In this document: one piece after another, positions 18,216-28,041 of the stretch
Numbering within the stretch: position 1 is the first letter of the stretch
Layout of the letters: every line of letters begins with the position of its first letter
Source of the DNA: Xanthomonas arboricola
GTDB taxonomy: Bacteria; Pseudomonadota; Gammaproteobacteria; Xanthomonadales; Xanthomonadaceae
NCBI RefSeq assembly: GCF_003353015.1
Contig: NZ_QREM01000009.1
Location: 492,716 to 556,715, forward strand
Length of the DNA: 64,000 bases
Direction: 5' to 3'
Notes under the pieces: model-generated
Databases searched by the model: none
What the model saw: only the letters and a program-made list of their open reading frames with translations
What the model was told of the DNA's origin: nothing
Position numbers and translations under genes: made by a program

Positions 18216-18426
18216 TCCAGCAATAAATTCACTAAAGAACTACGACTCACCGCCGCTAACGGCAATGTGATTGCGAACAGGCTAAGGCTCAAGGAGGACC
18301 CTCTTCACAACTCGTAATGGCTCCCACAGGTGAGCGCATCGATTTTACTTCTGGCATCTGCCTTAGCTATAACGCTGTTCGCAAAAAGCGAGCTGATCAT
18401 TTCTACGTCGCAAAAAGGATTGCCCC

Positions 18427-19083
18427 GTGGCAAAAGAACTTACTGAAAGCAAGATCATGCAAGCTCTCGACTTCGCCTACGACAAGGCGATGACCGGTTT
18501 ACCAGGCCTCGACTCAGCCATCGAAATGGCTGACAGCTACTTGAAAGAGACGGGATCGCTTGAGGAAAAAGCCAACTCCTTGGTTCGCTGGCAAAACACG
18601 AAGGCCGCTACCTCGGGATTTTTGACTGGCTTGGGAGGTCTACTAGTCATGCCCGTGACAATTCCCGCCAATCTCGCTAGCGTCTACTTCATCCAGATTC
18701 GAATGATCGCAGCTATTGCTCACATGGCTGGCTACAATGTGCGAGACGATAAGGTGAAGGCCATGGTCTACGCATGCCTTACAGGTAATGCAGCCAAAGA
18801 AGTCTTGAAAGATGTTGGAATTCAGTTTGGAAAAAAACTGGCCCAAGCAAGCATTAACCGCATTACTGGCGCCACAATCATCAGCATCAACAAAGCTGTC
18901 GGCTTCAGGCTTTTAACCAAAGCAGGAACAACTGGCGTGGTTAATCTCGGCAAGATGGTTCCAATTTTAGGCGGCGTGATTGGCGGCGCAGTAGATTTGG
19001 CCATGACCAACATTGTCGGAAACACGGCGGTGAAGGTTTTTATTTCTGAAGAACCTGAGGCACTTGCTGCACCGGAAGCGTAG
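18427..19083 (+). CDS. EcsC-family protein
   Basis: 218 residues with the features of the EcsC family: an N-terminal helical part (ALDFAYDKAMTGLPGLDSA), a hydrophobic stretch (TSGFLTGLGGLLVMPVTIPANLASVYFIQIRMIAAIAHMAGY) and a C-terminal small-residue hydrophobic stretch (VPILGGVIGGAVDLAMT). EcsC proteins are poorly understood and often membrane-linked. The codon use is AT-richer than in the core genes, which suggests acquisition. No partner is evident except the neighbouring GIY-YIG-like gene. Confidence 0.75.
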   Translation: MAKELTESKIMQALDFAYDKAMTGLPGLDSAIEMADSYLKETGSLEEKANSLVRWQNTKAATSGFLTGLGGLLVMPVTIPANLASVYFIQIRMIAAIAHMAGYNVRDDKVKAMVYACLTGNAAKEVLKDVGIQFGKKLAQASINRITGATIISINKAVGFRLLTKAGTTGVVNLGKMVPILGGVIGGAVDLAMTNIVGNTAVKVFISEEPEALAAPEA

Positions 19084-19246
19084 CTCAGAGAAAGATCACC
19101 TCAAGAAAATTAAGAATTCCCTCTGTGGTCATGCGAGAGGAAATGTCCTCTCGTAAAGACACCAACAGCTACGGGATATTCACCCAATTACAAGAGATAC
19201 CGCACCTTCAGCTAAGGCATCTCGGTAACCAACAGGATTTGGTAAA

Positions 19247-19777
19247 ATGAATTTTGACGTTGCAGGCCCCTTTGAAGTTACACGTCATGGAAGCAAGAAG
19301 ATCATTACAAAGGAGTCCGCGAGGCTTCTGAAGCTAGAACTTGATGATTGGGAGGAAGGCCTATCCGACGCTTGCGGATGCTACATCTTCGGCAAACGTG
19401 CCGGGGGCGGAATCACCCCCTGGTATGTAGGCCAAGCCTGCAAAACAACGCTTCTCGGTGAGGCTTTAAATCCCACTAATATCACCAACTACAATCATAT
19501 TTTGGGGGAGGAAGGCGCAGGGATTCCTGTCCTCTTTTTCGTCCCGGCACGAACTCCCGGAGGCAAACTTCGAAAGAGGCCATCAGGGAAGCTCAAGTCG
19601 CTCTCGTTTCTCGAGAAATGGCTGATTGCAGCTGCAATCGAGAAGAACCCTGACCTGATAAATACGAAGGAAACGCGCTTCCTACGCGACCTGCATGTCA
19701 AAGGCGTCTTTAACGCTAAGCAGGGCGAGTCAACGAAACCATCAACGGCACTCAACAAGGCGCTGGGTCTTCGATAG
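19247..19777 (+). CDS. Hypothetical protein with a possible GIY-YIG-like fold
   Basis: 176 residues. The block CGCYIFGKRAGGGITPWYVGQA (about 43-64) resembles the paired GxY/YxG strands of GIY-YIG nucleases, and an acidic helix (SFLEKWLIAAAIEKNPDLINTKET, about 125-148) could carry the metal-binding Glu. The expected Arg after YVG is not obvious, so activity is uncertain. It lies in an AT-richer stretch between the EcsC gene and the sigma-factor gene of the defence locus. Confidence 0.55.
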   Translation: MNFDVAGPFEVTRHGSKKIITKESARLLKLELDDWEEGLSDACGCYIFGKRAGGGITPWYVGQACKTTLLGEALNPTNITNYNHILGEEGAGIPVLFFVPARTPGGKLRKRPSGKLKSLSFLEKWLIAAAIEKNPDLINTKETRFLRDLHVKGVFNAKQGESTKPSTALNKALGLR

Positions 19778-20117
19778 TCATATGTCAAACGTCTTCGACT
19801 ACTGATTTCAAGATCGATACGCAAGGGGCAACTCTCAGGGCTTGCACAAGCCGTGGGAGCCACTATTTAATGCAAGCGTGCTCTAGCGCAATATTTGCAC
19901 CTAAACACGGGGAGATGAGCTCATCCCCCCGCGCGCCGAGTGTAGAATTTGTATCAGTTCAAATTTGTCGAGCCGTAGTGCCCACAGGAACGAAAACACT
20001 GCTCGGACGCGGCAAGCCTACTGAGCCGAGAGAAACAGGCACTCACCCGAATTCGGATGTTGCCGATATGGCAAAGCCACACGGGTGGCGGTGGTGACGG
20101 TCCAAGATGCGTCACCA
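19778..20117. promoter_or_regulatory. Leader region of the defence locus with two dyads
   Basis: 340 bp precede the ankyrin-sigma gene, with no convincing gene. At 19909-19930 there is a strong dyad centred on the perfect palindrome GATGAGCTCATC, with flanking G and C runs. CCGAATTCGG (20047-20056) is a second perfect palindrome. Neither is followed by a T-run, so they look more like operators than terminators. The region probably holds the operon promoter; which sigma factor reads it cannot be seen. Confidence 0.4.
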
Positions 20118-22463
20118 ATGAGTCGATTTCTCAAGATCGCAGTGGTGTCTGGCGTGGAGAGCGCTGTTCAGATCCACGTTGACCGTGGGGACAATCTCAA
20201 CGCCCGCGACGAGAAGGGCCAGACCCCGCTAATGCTCTCGGCCGCGCGAAACAGGGATGCCATTTGCAGGCTGCTCTTGGCCTCAGGTGCGGATGCCGGC
20301 TTGCTTGATCCTACGGGGCGGGATGCTCTTGCCATCGCCAAGGCGGCCGGAGCGGTGGAAGCCGCATCGGCTATCGAGGCGGCTTGTCTGCGCCCCACCG
20401 GTGATAGCGTTTGCTTATCAGCACCTGACAAACCCAAGCAGCCAGGAAACGATCCTTCAAGCACGGAGCCTGTTGAAACCTTGCTCAACAATACCCCTGT
20501 CTCAGGCGAAACTACAGCGCCAGAATCTAGTGTGACGCTGCTTTCAGTGACGGTTGACGATGATCCTGAGTTCGACTTGAGCGGATGGGAAGCCGAAGAG
20601 GAGCAAAAGCCTCCTCCAGACGACTCAACCGTCGCCGTGGTAGCGATCGGCATTCAAACAGCGATCAGTGAGCATCAGCCCCTTGATACGTCCGCAGACT
20701 GGGGTGACCTGGATGCATTCCTGCCCGACCGCGCCACGCCTTTACGTCGCAAAGAAGACGCTGAGGCACGCGAGCTGCTGAGACTGACTCTGCTCCGCGC
20801 ACTTCGCGAAGGTAGCGTTCCACACTTGACCGTTGAGGATTTGACGCAAGGTGATGATCGCGAGCCCGACGCTGAAGCCTATGCGCTGCTGAGCATGGTC
20901 ATTAACGAACTTGGCGCGGAAACCGACGAGCGATTCGAATATTCAACACCCTACGAAAGCTTTGAGGTCTTCATAGATCCCGAAGAGAGTCTTGGCGAAG
21001 AGGATACAGTCGCCGAGGCGTTGGTATTCCTTGACGACCTGGCAGCCCGACGCAATGAGCCGTTGCGGATCTACCAGCGAGAACTCCAGCGGGGAACACT
21101 GATCACTGCGGAAGCAGAAGTCGCTTTGGGTCAAGCAATGGAGCGCGGTATAGAGAAAGCGCTTGACGCTCTGGCTGCCTGGCCTTGGGGGCTCAGCGCC
21201 ACGCTGGATGCGGCCCGCCAAGTTTCCAGTGGAGCCAGGCCCCTACGCTGGATTTCTTCTGGTCCGCAAGCCGGACTCCAGGAGGCTGAGCCTGTGCTCG
21301 ATGCCGAAATGGAGGCGGCCATCGGGTTGGAGCTGACTATGACCGAAGAAGAAGCCGCGAGTTCAGAAGAGGAGTCGTTTCCGCAGTTTGGTTCGGAGAT
21401 TAAAGAGTCCACCGATGACTTCGCGGAGTTTTGCACCAACTCGGAACTCTTGTCGGGCCTGAGCATCGGCACGAGACAGAACGGGCCCGCATGGGAAAAG
21501 TGCCGAAGCATCCTCGCTTCGCTAGGTCTAAGCCGTGGTTTCCTCATGGAACTTGCCACTTCCAGGATCGTTGGAGAACCTGAAACCGCACTTTTGTTTG
21601 TCCAAGCAATGCAGTCTTACCGGAACGCGCGCGACCAAATGACTGTCGCTAACTTGAAGCTTGTCTACTCCATCGCCCCCAAATACCTCTTCAGCGGACT
21701 GCAACTCGACGACCTGGTGCAGGAAGGAAACCTTGGCCTCATGAAGGCCGTGGACAAATACGATTGGCGGAGGGGGTTTAAGTTCTCGACGTATGCAACA
21801 TGGTGGATTCGTCAAGGGATCACCCGCAATGTGGCCGATAAGAGCAGAACCATCCGCATTCCCGTCCACGTCTACGAGAAGACCCGGCGCATTGCACAGG
21901 CAGTCCGCACTCTCGAGCGTCGTTACGGCCGCCCCCCGACCTCAGAAGAAATATCGGCAGCCGCGGAGCTCCGCGTCCAAGAGGTCGAAGCACTATCCCG
22001 CATCGCGCCGGAGCCACTGCCTCTTCATGAGATGACAGACATTGACGACATCATCGCCATTCATGCAAAAGATCAGTTACTTGCCCCCGACCCCGTAGAA
22101 GTGGTCGAGGATTATCAGTTCGCCCGGTCTGTTGACACCTTCTTGAGCACGCTTAAAGCCAGAGAGCAGAGCGTAATGCGCATGCGCTTCGGCATCGGTC
22201 TTGGCGCCCGAGAATCCATGACACTTGAAGAGGTCGGCAGGAAGTTCGACGTGACGCGCGAGCGCATCAGGCAGATTGAGGCCAAGGGTCTTCGGCAACT
22301 GCGGCACCCCGCACGGCTGGACAAGCTACTGATCGAGCTCGGCCTTACTTGGGCTCCAAAACCCGAAGCCTCCTCAACCAAGACGGCCAAGGGCGCCGTA
22401 TCCAAATCCAAGGAGACAACAGCCCAGACGCATGGGGAGACGGACGGACCCATGAACCCGTGA
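20118..22463 (+). CDS. Ankyrin-domain RNA polymerase sigma-70 factor of the defence locus
   Basis: 781 residues. Residues ~1-95 are ankyrin repeats ([53 protein letters not shown]). An acidic, variable region follows. Residues ~314-365 ([34 protein letters not shown]) match sigma region 1.2. Residues ~507-590 are region 2 ([39 protein letters not shown]). Region 3 follows, and region 4 (~671-735) ends with the [27 protein letters not shown] helix-turn-helix. It thus looks like a complete primary-type sigma factor. An ATG at 20118 was preferred to GTG at 20085. It heads the defence operon (170 bp before the ATPase) and, if I recall the Mza locus correctly, matches its first gene. Confidence 0.88.
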   Translation: MSRFLKIAVVSGVESAVQIHVDRGDNLNARDEKGQTPLMLSAARNRDAICRLLLASGADAGLLDPTGRDALAIAKAAGAVEAASAIEAACLRPTGDSVCLSAPDKPKQPGNDPSSTEPVETLLNNTPVSGETTAPESSVTLLSVTVDDDPEFDLSGWEAEEEQKPPPDDSTVAVVAIGIQTAISEHQPLDTSADWGDLDAFLPDRATPLRRKEDAEARELLRLTLLRALREGSVPHLTVEDLTQGDDREPDAEAYALLSMVINELGAETDERFEYSTPYESFEVFIDPEESLGEEDTVAEALVFLDDLAARRNEPLRIYQRELQRGTLITAEAEVALGQAMERGIEKALDALAAWPWGLSATLDAARQVSSGARPLRWISSGPQAGLQEAEPVLDAEMEAAIGLELTMTEEEAASSEEESFPQFGSEIKESTDDFAEFCTNSELLSGLSIGTRQNGPAWEKCRSILASLGLSRGFLMELATSRIVGEPETALLFVQAMQSYRNARDQMTVANLKLVYSIAPKYLFSGLQLDDLVQEGNLGLMKAVDKYDWRRGFKFSTYATWWIRQGITRNVADKSRTIRIPVHVYEKTRRIAQAVRTLERRYGRPPTSEEISAAAELRVQEVEALSRIAPEPLPLHEMTDIDDIIAIHAKDQLLAPDPVEVVEDYQFARSVDTFLSTLKAREQSVMRMRFGIGLGARESMTLEEVGRKFDVTRERIRQIEAKGLRQLRHPARLDKLLIELGLTWAPKPEASSTKTAKGAVSKSKETTAQTHGETDGPMNP

Positions 22464-22632
22464 TGCTCCACGATCTCATGGACCAGAATTGCTTTGTATG
22501 GCAGGCCCTGAAGGACGGGGCTGGTATACCACGGACATCTATCACGAACACGACGAACGCACGTTCATACCAGTCAGTCCAGCAGCTCATCGAAATTCGC
22601 TTTGGTTACCGCTCAAGGAAAGGCTATTGGCG

Positions 22633-24126
22633 ATGAAACAAGGGACACGAAGTGCGCCACCGCGCGCGATGGCAATGCTTGAGTCCTTACGGGGTCTTGG
22701 ATACTCAACCGGAGCAGCGTTGGCAGACGTTATCGATAACAGTGTGTCAGCCGGTGCAACCGAGGTCCGCCTTGATTTCGCTTGGGACGGCGAAAGCAGC
22801 CGGATCACGATCTTAGACAATGGATACGGCATGAATGATGCCGAGCTTGAAAGCGCCATGCGGCTGGGCGAAAAAAATCCTTTGGATGCTCGCTCAGCGC
22901 ACGACCTCGGGCGCTTCGGAATGGGGCTGAAAACTGCATCCTTCTCGCAATGTCGCCGACTCACCGTCGCCACCGTGAAGGCAGGCACCAAGAGCTGCCT
23001 GCGATGGGACCTCGACGAGCTCGCTGCAAATCCCGATGGCGGTTGGCTCCTGTTCGAAGGTGCCGCAGAAGGCTCCGATCAGTTTCTTGCTGGCTTGCAT
23101 GGCAAGAAGGACGGGACCCTCGTGCTGTGGGAAGCGTTGGACCGCATAGTCACTGTCGGTTACGCCTCCGAAGACTTCCACGACCTCATTGACACAGTGG
23201 AGTCGCACTTGGCGATGGTCTTCCACCGCTTACTTCAAGGACCCAGAGCCAAGCTCAAGTTACTCATCAATGGCCGCGCAGTGTGCCCATGGGACCCATT
23301 CATGACGGGACACCCAGCGAAGCCTTGGGTTTCGCCACCAACCAACAACACCACCAGCTACGGCACGGTAACGGTGCAGGCCCACGTCCTGCCACACCGA
23401 GAAAAACTGACCGCTGCCGAGTTTGAAGACAACGCAGGCCCTGCCGGATGGACGGCGCAGCAAGGGTTCTACGTCTACCGCAACGAGCGGCTTTTAGTCG
23501 CAGGCGGATGGCTGGGACTTGGCAATTCGCGGGCATGGAATCGCGAGGAATCTCATCGCCTGGCACGCATACGCCTGGACATACCCAACACCGCCGATGC
23601 TGACTGGAAGATAGATGTTCGTAAATCGACGGCCCGTCCTCCTTTGTCGCTTCGCCCCTGGCTGACTCTTCTAGCAGAGAACACACGCGAACGTGCTCGG
23701 CGTGTCTTCGCTTACCGCGGAACCCCAATGCCCGCAAAGGGGAACGTCCCTATCGAACAAGCCTGGAGAGTAGAGAGGGTCAAGGCAGGCACGCGTTACC
23801 GCATCGACGAGGCACATCCATCAGTAGCGGCAGTCCTGGAAAGCGCAGGAACGCTCGCGCCCCTGGTGAAGTCGATGCTTAGGGTGATCGAAGAGACCGT
23901 GCCCGTGCAGCGCATTTGGCTGGATACCGCTGAGAACAGGGAGACACCACGCACGGGGTTTGAGGGAGAACCAAACTCGGCGGTTATCGAGGTCGCTAGC
24001 GTGCTCTTTGACGACCTTGTTGAACGCAAGGGCCTAAGCGTTGAAGAAGCGAGGAAGTCAATGTTGCGCACGGAACCTTTCCAGAAGTATCCGGCCCTGG
24101 TTGCAAGCCTAGGGGAAAAGAAATGA
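22633..24126 (+). CDS. MORC/MutL-like GHKL ATPase of the defence locus
   Basis: 497 residues. The Bergerat ATP-binding fold is clear: ALADVIDNSVSAGA (about 26, motif I with Asn), DNGYGM (about 61, G1) and GRFGMGLKTAS (about 93, G2). A transducer-like middle and a C-terminal part specific to this system follow. Such ATPases clamp on DNA through ATP-driven dimerisation; Iyer and Aravind placed this branch in R-M-like loci as relatives of eukaryotic MORC. The ATG at 22633 has AAGGAAAGG upstream; the frame is open further but is less likely used. Its TGA overlaps the next ATG, so it is coupled to the Z1 gene. Confidence 0.9.
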   Translation: MKQGTRSAPPRAMAMLESLRGLGYSTGAALADVIDNSVSAGATEVRLDFAWDGESSRITILDNGYGMNDAELESAMRLGEKNPLDARSAHDLGRFGMGLKTASFSQCRRLTVATVKAGTKSCLRWDLDELAANPDGGWLLFEGAAEGSDQFLAGLHGKKDGTLVLWEALDRIVTVGYASEDFHDLIDTVESHLAMVFHRLLQGPRAKLKLLINGRAVCPWDPFMTGHPAKPWVSPPTNNTTSYGTVTVQAHVLPHREKLTAAEFEDNAGPAGWTAQQGFYVYRNERLLVAGGWLGLGNSRAWNREESHRLARIRLDIPNTADADWKIDVRKSTARPPLSLRPWLTLLAENTRERARRVFAYRGTPMPAKGNVPIEQAWRVERVKAGTRYRIDEAHPSVAAVLESAGTLAPLVKSMLRVIEETVPVQRIWLDTAENRETPRTGFEGEPNSAVIEVASVLFDDLVERKGLSVEEARKSMLRTEPFQKYPALVASLGEKK

Positions 24127-27041
24127 CTACAGCAGAAGAGGCAGCCGCTCAGATCCAGTTGCTTGAAGATGTCATCGCCACAGCGCAGCGTCTGGTCAAG
24201 GCTGAGAAAGATTCGTCCAAGATCACGCCCGCCTACATCGCGGACAGGGTAAAGCTGGCCGCCGCAATGTTTGCCAGCGATCCGCCCGTCCCATTAGACG
24301 AGGCCAAGGCGGTCTCCACGCTGATCCAGCGATTCAGTCATCGAATGGGCAAGGCCACCACCCTCAAGGACAACACGGGGCATTTTGACTGGCTCAACGC
24401 CGCGCGCAAGAAGGACTGGCACTACTGGCGTCGCTACCGCGATTATCAGGAATCGAAATTGTCGGACGTGGTCGTCGATGGTCTTGACGAAGCAACTGAC
24501 GACATCCTGGGACTCCTGGAAGACCCCTTACGCGCGGATCCCTGGGACCGTCGAGGACTCGTTGTCGGACATGTGCAGTCGGGAAAAACCAGCAACTACA
24601 CGGGTCTGATCAACAAGGCCGCCGATGCGGGCTACAAGATCATCATCGTGCTGGCAGGCATGCACAACAATTTGCGCTCGCAAACACAGATACGCCTTGA
24701 AGAGGGCTTCCTGGGCTACGAGACGACAGCGGAACGCGACGCGGGTGTTCCCATTGGCGTGGCCGCTTTCGGCGAAGACCTCAAAACCAACTCGGCAACG
24801 ACGCGGGCTGAAAACGGTGATTTCAGCAAAGTCATCGCCAAGCACTTCCACGGCATCTCGCCTGAAGAGCGACCCTGGCTTTTCGTGGTGAAAAAGCAAA
24901 AGACAGTTCTTACCGAGTTGCTTAAATGGATTCAGGCGCGCGTCGCCGACATGCCAAGCCCGTTGCTGCCCAAAGCCCCCGACTGGAAGCTCGTAACCAA
25001 GCTGCCGCTTTTGATGATCGACGACGAAGCAGACAACGCATCCGTGGATACAGGCGAGCAACCGTTCAACGAGGACGGAACGCCGGATGAGGAGCACTCG
25101 CCCAAGACTATCAACCGACTGATTCGGCAGTTGCTGCACTCCTTTTCTCGGAAGGCCTATGTCGGCTATACCGCAACGCCTTTCGCCAACATCTACATCC
25201 ACCACAAGGGGACCACCGCCCTGGAAGGGCCGGACCTATTTCCGAAGGCCTTCATCATCAATCTGGCAGCTCCATCCAACTATGTCGGCCCCGCCCGCAT
25301 GTTCGGCAAGCTGACCAAGGATGGCCGCATGGATGCCCTGCCTCTGTCGCGCAGTATCCTCGACCACTACGACCCCCAGACTCAATCAGGGTGGATGCCA
25401 CCCAAGCACAAGAAGACGCACGTTCCGGTCTATGACGGCCAAGAGACAATTCCTGAATCCCTGCGCGATGCCGTCCAGTCCTTCGCTATCGTCTGCGCTG
25501 TGCGCGACCTACGCGGCCAAGGCAACGAACATAGTTCCATGCTGATCCACGTTACCCGCTATGTGGCAGTGCAGGACCATGTGCGGGAGCAGGTCGAAGA
25601 AGTCGTGCGACGCATGCGCCAGAAGATCACCCGGAGTAGCGACACAGAAAATTTGCTCGCGCAAATGCGCAAGCTTTGGGACGAGGACTTCATGCCAACC
25701 CGCGATACGGTCGCCGAGCTCTCGCCGGCCGAAGAGCGACCTCACGAGCTTCCTTCCTGGGAAGAGGTTGTCGCAAAGCTGCCCGACGTTCTCGGCGATA
25801 TTGTGGTGCGATCGATCAACGGCACCGCAAAGGACGCGCTGGACTACGCCACGCCTGGCGCGGCCCTCAAGGTCATCGCGGTCGGCGGCGACAAGCTCGC
25901 TCGGGGCTTGACCCTTGAGGGCCTTTGCGTGAGCTACTTCGTCCGCACGACGAAGATGTATGACACGCTGATGCAGATGGGCCGCTGGTTCGGCTACCGG
26001 CCGGGCTACCTCGACCTCTGCCGGCTTTACACTTCGCCAGATCTTGTGGAGTGGTTCGGCCACATCGCCGACGCATCCGAAGAACTGCGCGAAGAGTTCG
26101 ACTTCATGGCGAAGGCCAAGCTCACGCCAGAGCTATACGGCCTCAAGGTCATGTCGCATGAGATTCTCACGGTCACATCGCCCCTGAAGATGCGTAACGC
26201 CCAGACGCTGTCTCTAAGCTACAGCGGCACTCGCCCTCAGACGATCCTCTTTCACCGTAGTGCGGCCATCCAGGAGGCAAATCTTGCCGCGACCGACTCA
26301 CTGATCGCATCACTCGATACAGAGTTCGAGGATGAACCCAGGTATCTGCGTGACGGCGAGGCTGAATCCTGGCCAGGAGCGCGCCTTTGGCGGGACGTGG
26401 ACGCCTCCAAGGTGCTTGCGTTCCTCGGAGCCTACACAACCCACCCAAATGCCACCAGCGCCAAGGCTGCGGTGCTATCGGATTTCATCTCCAAGATGAT
26501 CGATATCGGCAAGCTGAAGCAATGGAGCGTCGCGCTGTTGTCCGGCGGCCAAGGCGTTGGTGAGCCTCACTCGTTCCCGGGTGGATTCGAGACGGACACG
26601 CTGCAAACTCGTAAGACTGATGACCCCGAGTCAGGGATGAAAGACCCGACAATGTTCACCATCGGCGTTCTCACCGACCCGAAGGACGAGGGCATTGATA
26701 TCAACGACGAAATTTGGCGAGATGCCCTCGCCCGAACACAGGCAGCCTGGAAACCCGACCCGGCGCGAGAGCGGAAGGATCCACCCAAGAGTCCCAGCGG
26801 CAGAGGTATCCGGGAAGCGCGGGACCGGCTTGGAGGCGATGCGGATCGGGGCTTGCTGTTGCTTTACACGCTTGCTCCATACAAAGGCAAAGAAAAGCTA
26901 GCGGAAAACCTGATTGTGCCAGGATGGGACAAACCCATAATGGCTTTCGCCATCGCTTTTCCTTCAGCCGAGAACACGATTCGCGTCGAATATGAAGTGA
27001 ATCTTCTCTACTGGGAGCAGGAATATGGCCCGTCCGAGTAA
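24123..27041 (+). CDS. Z1-domain superfamily II helicase-like ATPase
   Basis: 972 residues. Walker A is GHVQSGKTSNYTGL (about 148), Walker B is LLMIDDEADNASVD (about 298) and motif III is YVGYTATPFANIYI (about 345). The Z1 domain holds the later helicase motifs, GGDKLARGLTLEG (about 587) and QMGRWFGYRPGY (about 617, arginine finger region). Z1 proteins are found with MORC-like ATPases, PD-(D/E)XK nucleases and AIPR and are thought to move on or remodel DNA. The ATG overlaps the ATPase stop (ATGA), and its end overlaps the next gene by 17 bp, so this is one operon. Confidence 0.93.
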   Translation: MTTAEEAAAQIQLLEDVIATAQRLVKAEKDSSKITPAYIADRVKLAAAMFASDPPVPLDEAKAVSTLIQRFSHRMGKATTLKDNTGHFDWLNAARKKDWHYWRRYRDYQESKLSDVVVDGLDEATDDILGLLEDPLRADPWDRRGLVVGHVQSGKTSNYTGLINKAADAGYKIIIVLAGMHNNLRSQTQIRLEEGFLGYETTAERDAGVPIGVAAFGEDLKTNSATTRAENGDFSKVIAKHFHGISPEERPWLFVVKKQKTVLTELLKWIQARVADMPSPLLPKAPDWKLVTKLPLLMIDDEADNASVDTGEQPFNEDGTPDEEHSPKTINRLIRQLLHSFSRKAYVGYTATPFANIYIHHKGTTALEGPDLFPKAFIINLAAPSNYVGPARMFGKLTKDGRMDALPLSRSILDHYDPQTQSGWMPPKHKKTHVPVYDGQETIPESLRDAVQSFAIVCAVRDLRGQGNEHSSMLIHVTRYVAVQDHVREQVEEVVRRMRQKITRSSDTENLLAQMRKLWDEDFMPTRDTVAELSPAEERPHELPSWEEVVAKLPDVLGDIVVRSINGTAKDALDYATPGAALKVIAVGGDKLARGLTLEGLCVSYFVRTTKMYDTLMQMGRWFGYRPGYLDLCRLYTSPDLVEWFGHIADASEELREEFDFMAKAKLTPELYGLKVMSHEILTVTSPLKMRNAQTLSLSYSGTRPQTILFHRSAAIQEANLAATDSLIASLDTEFEDEPRYLRDGEAESWPGARLWRDVDASKVLAFLGAYTTHPNATSAKAAVLSDFISKMIDIGKLKQWSVALLSGGQGVGEPHSFPGGFETDTLQTRKTDDPESGMKDPTMFTIGVLTDPKDEGIDINDEIWRDALARTQAAWKPDPARERKDPPKSPSGRGIREARDRLGGDADRGLLLLYTLAPYKGKEKLAENLIVPGWDKPIMAFAIAFPSAENTIRVEYEVNLLYWEQEYGPSE

Positions 27042-28041
27042 CGAATTCCTTATGGCTTGGTCCTCGCTCTCCAGTGCCGAAGCCGACCCTGGATGGCAAG
27101 CCATTGCACTTCCCTCAGCCGGGCTTCTTCAGCTGCGCGCCGGCCGACGGTCTCCGGACAACGCAGAGGCAGTATTGGTCTGCTTTCCTACCGCGAAGCC
27201 TGCCCCTGCGGACAAGCTACCCGAAGGCCAGGGTTTTGCGATTGAGCGCGCAGACCCTGAAGGCAACGGCAAGCTCTGGCTAGCGTTGACCCGTAAGTCA
27301 GCGGGCAGTTCAGAGGTATTCACTTCGATGGTGTGCGATGTCGTCGGCGCACTCGACGAAGCAGTTGCGGCAGGCTTTGATGAAATGAAACTTTTGCGAG
27401 CGTTTATCGGACGGGTAGGAGCTTGGCAGGAGTTCATGCGCAAGGGCGCGCAGGCGCTCAGTCCCGAATCTGAAGTCGGCTTGATTGGCGAGCTCACTTT
27501 GTTGAAAGCGATCTTCGAATCCGGCGCGCCTGAGGCTTCGGCCACTGAATCCTGGGTGGGACCGCTCAACGGCGTTCAGGATTTTGAGATTGGCGGTGGC
27601 GCCATAGAGGTGAAGACGACCCTCTCGGTGACGGGCTTCCCAGCAAGGATCGGCTCTTTGGAGCAGCTCGACAACTCCACTCGTCAGCCTCTCTTTCTAG
27701 CTGGAGTTCGGCTGCGGAAAACAGAGAGCGGTCAGAACTTGCCAGGCATCATTGAGGCAATACGGCAGACCATCAAAGGCAGTGCTGAGGCAGAGAGGCT
27801 ACTTTCTGAGCGCCTGCTGGCCGCCGGCTACATTGACTCTCACCTTGACCACTATTCACGTAAGTTTGAGTCAGCTGGCACAAGGATCTTTGAGGTAACA
27901 GGTAACTTCCCTCGCATGACTTCAGGCACGGTCCCGGCAGGCATCATGAAGGCCATGTATGAGATCGACCTCGAAAAGGCATCCGGGGAGAACGTCAGCA
28001 TCGAGACAGCACTGAAAAAACTGGGAGCAATCCAAGAATGA
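27025..28041 (+). CDS. PD-(D/E)XK motif protein (DUF4420-like), probable nuclease subunit
   Basis: 338 residues. The nuclease-type core is visible: SEVGLIGELTLLKAIF (about 150-165, conserved Glu), then GVQDFEIGGGAIEVKTT (about 183-200), giving the D...ExK signature. This is the PD-(D/E)XK-motif family placed by Iyer et al. in the MORC-Z1 loci. It is the most likely DNA-cutting subunit. It overlaps the Z1 gene at its start and the AIPR gene at its end (ATGA), so the three are probably made in fixed ratio. Confidence 0.87.
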   Translation: MARPSNEFLMAWSSLSSAEADPGWQAIALPSAGLLQLRAGRRSPDNAEAVLVCFPTAKPAPADKLPEGQGFAIERADPEGNGKLWLALTRKSAGSSEVFTSMVCDVVGALDEAVAAGFDEMKLLRAFIGRVGAWQEFMRKGAQALSPESEVGLIGELTLLKAIFESGAPEASATESWVGPLNGVQDFEIGGGAIEVKTTLSVTGFPARIGSLEQLDNSTRQPLFLAGVRLRKTESGQNLPGIIEAIRQTIKGSAEAERLLSERLLAAGYIDSHLDHYSRKFESAGTRIFEVTGNFPRMTSGTVPAGIMKAMYEIDLEKASGENVSIETALKKLGAIQE

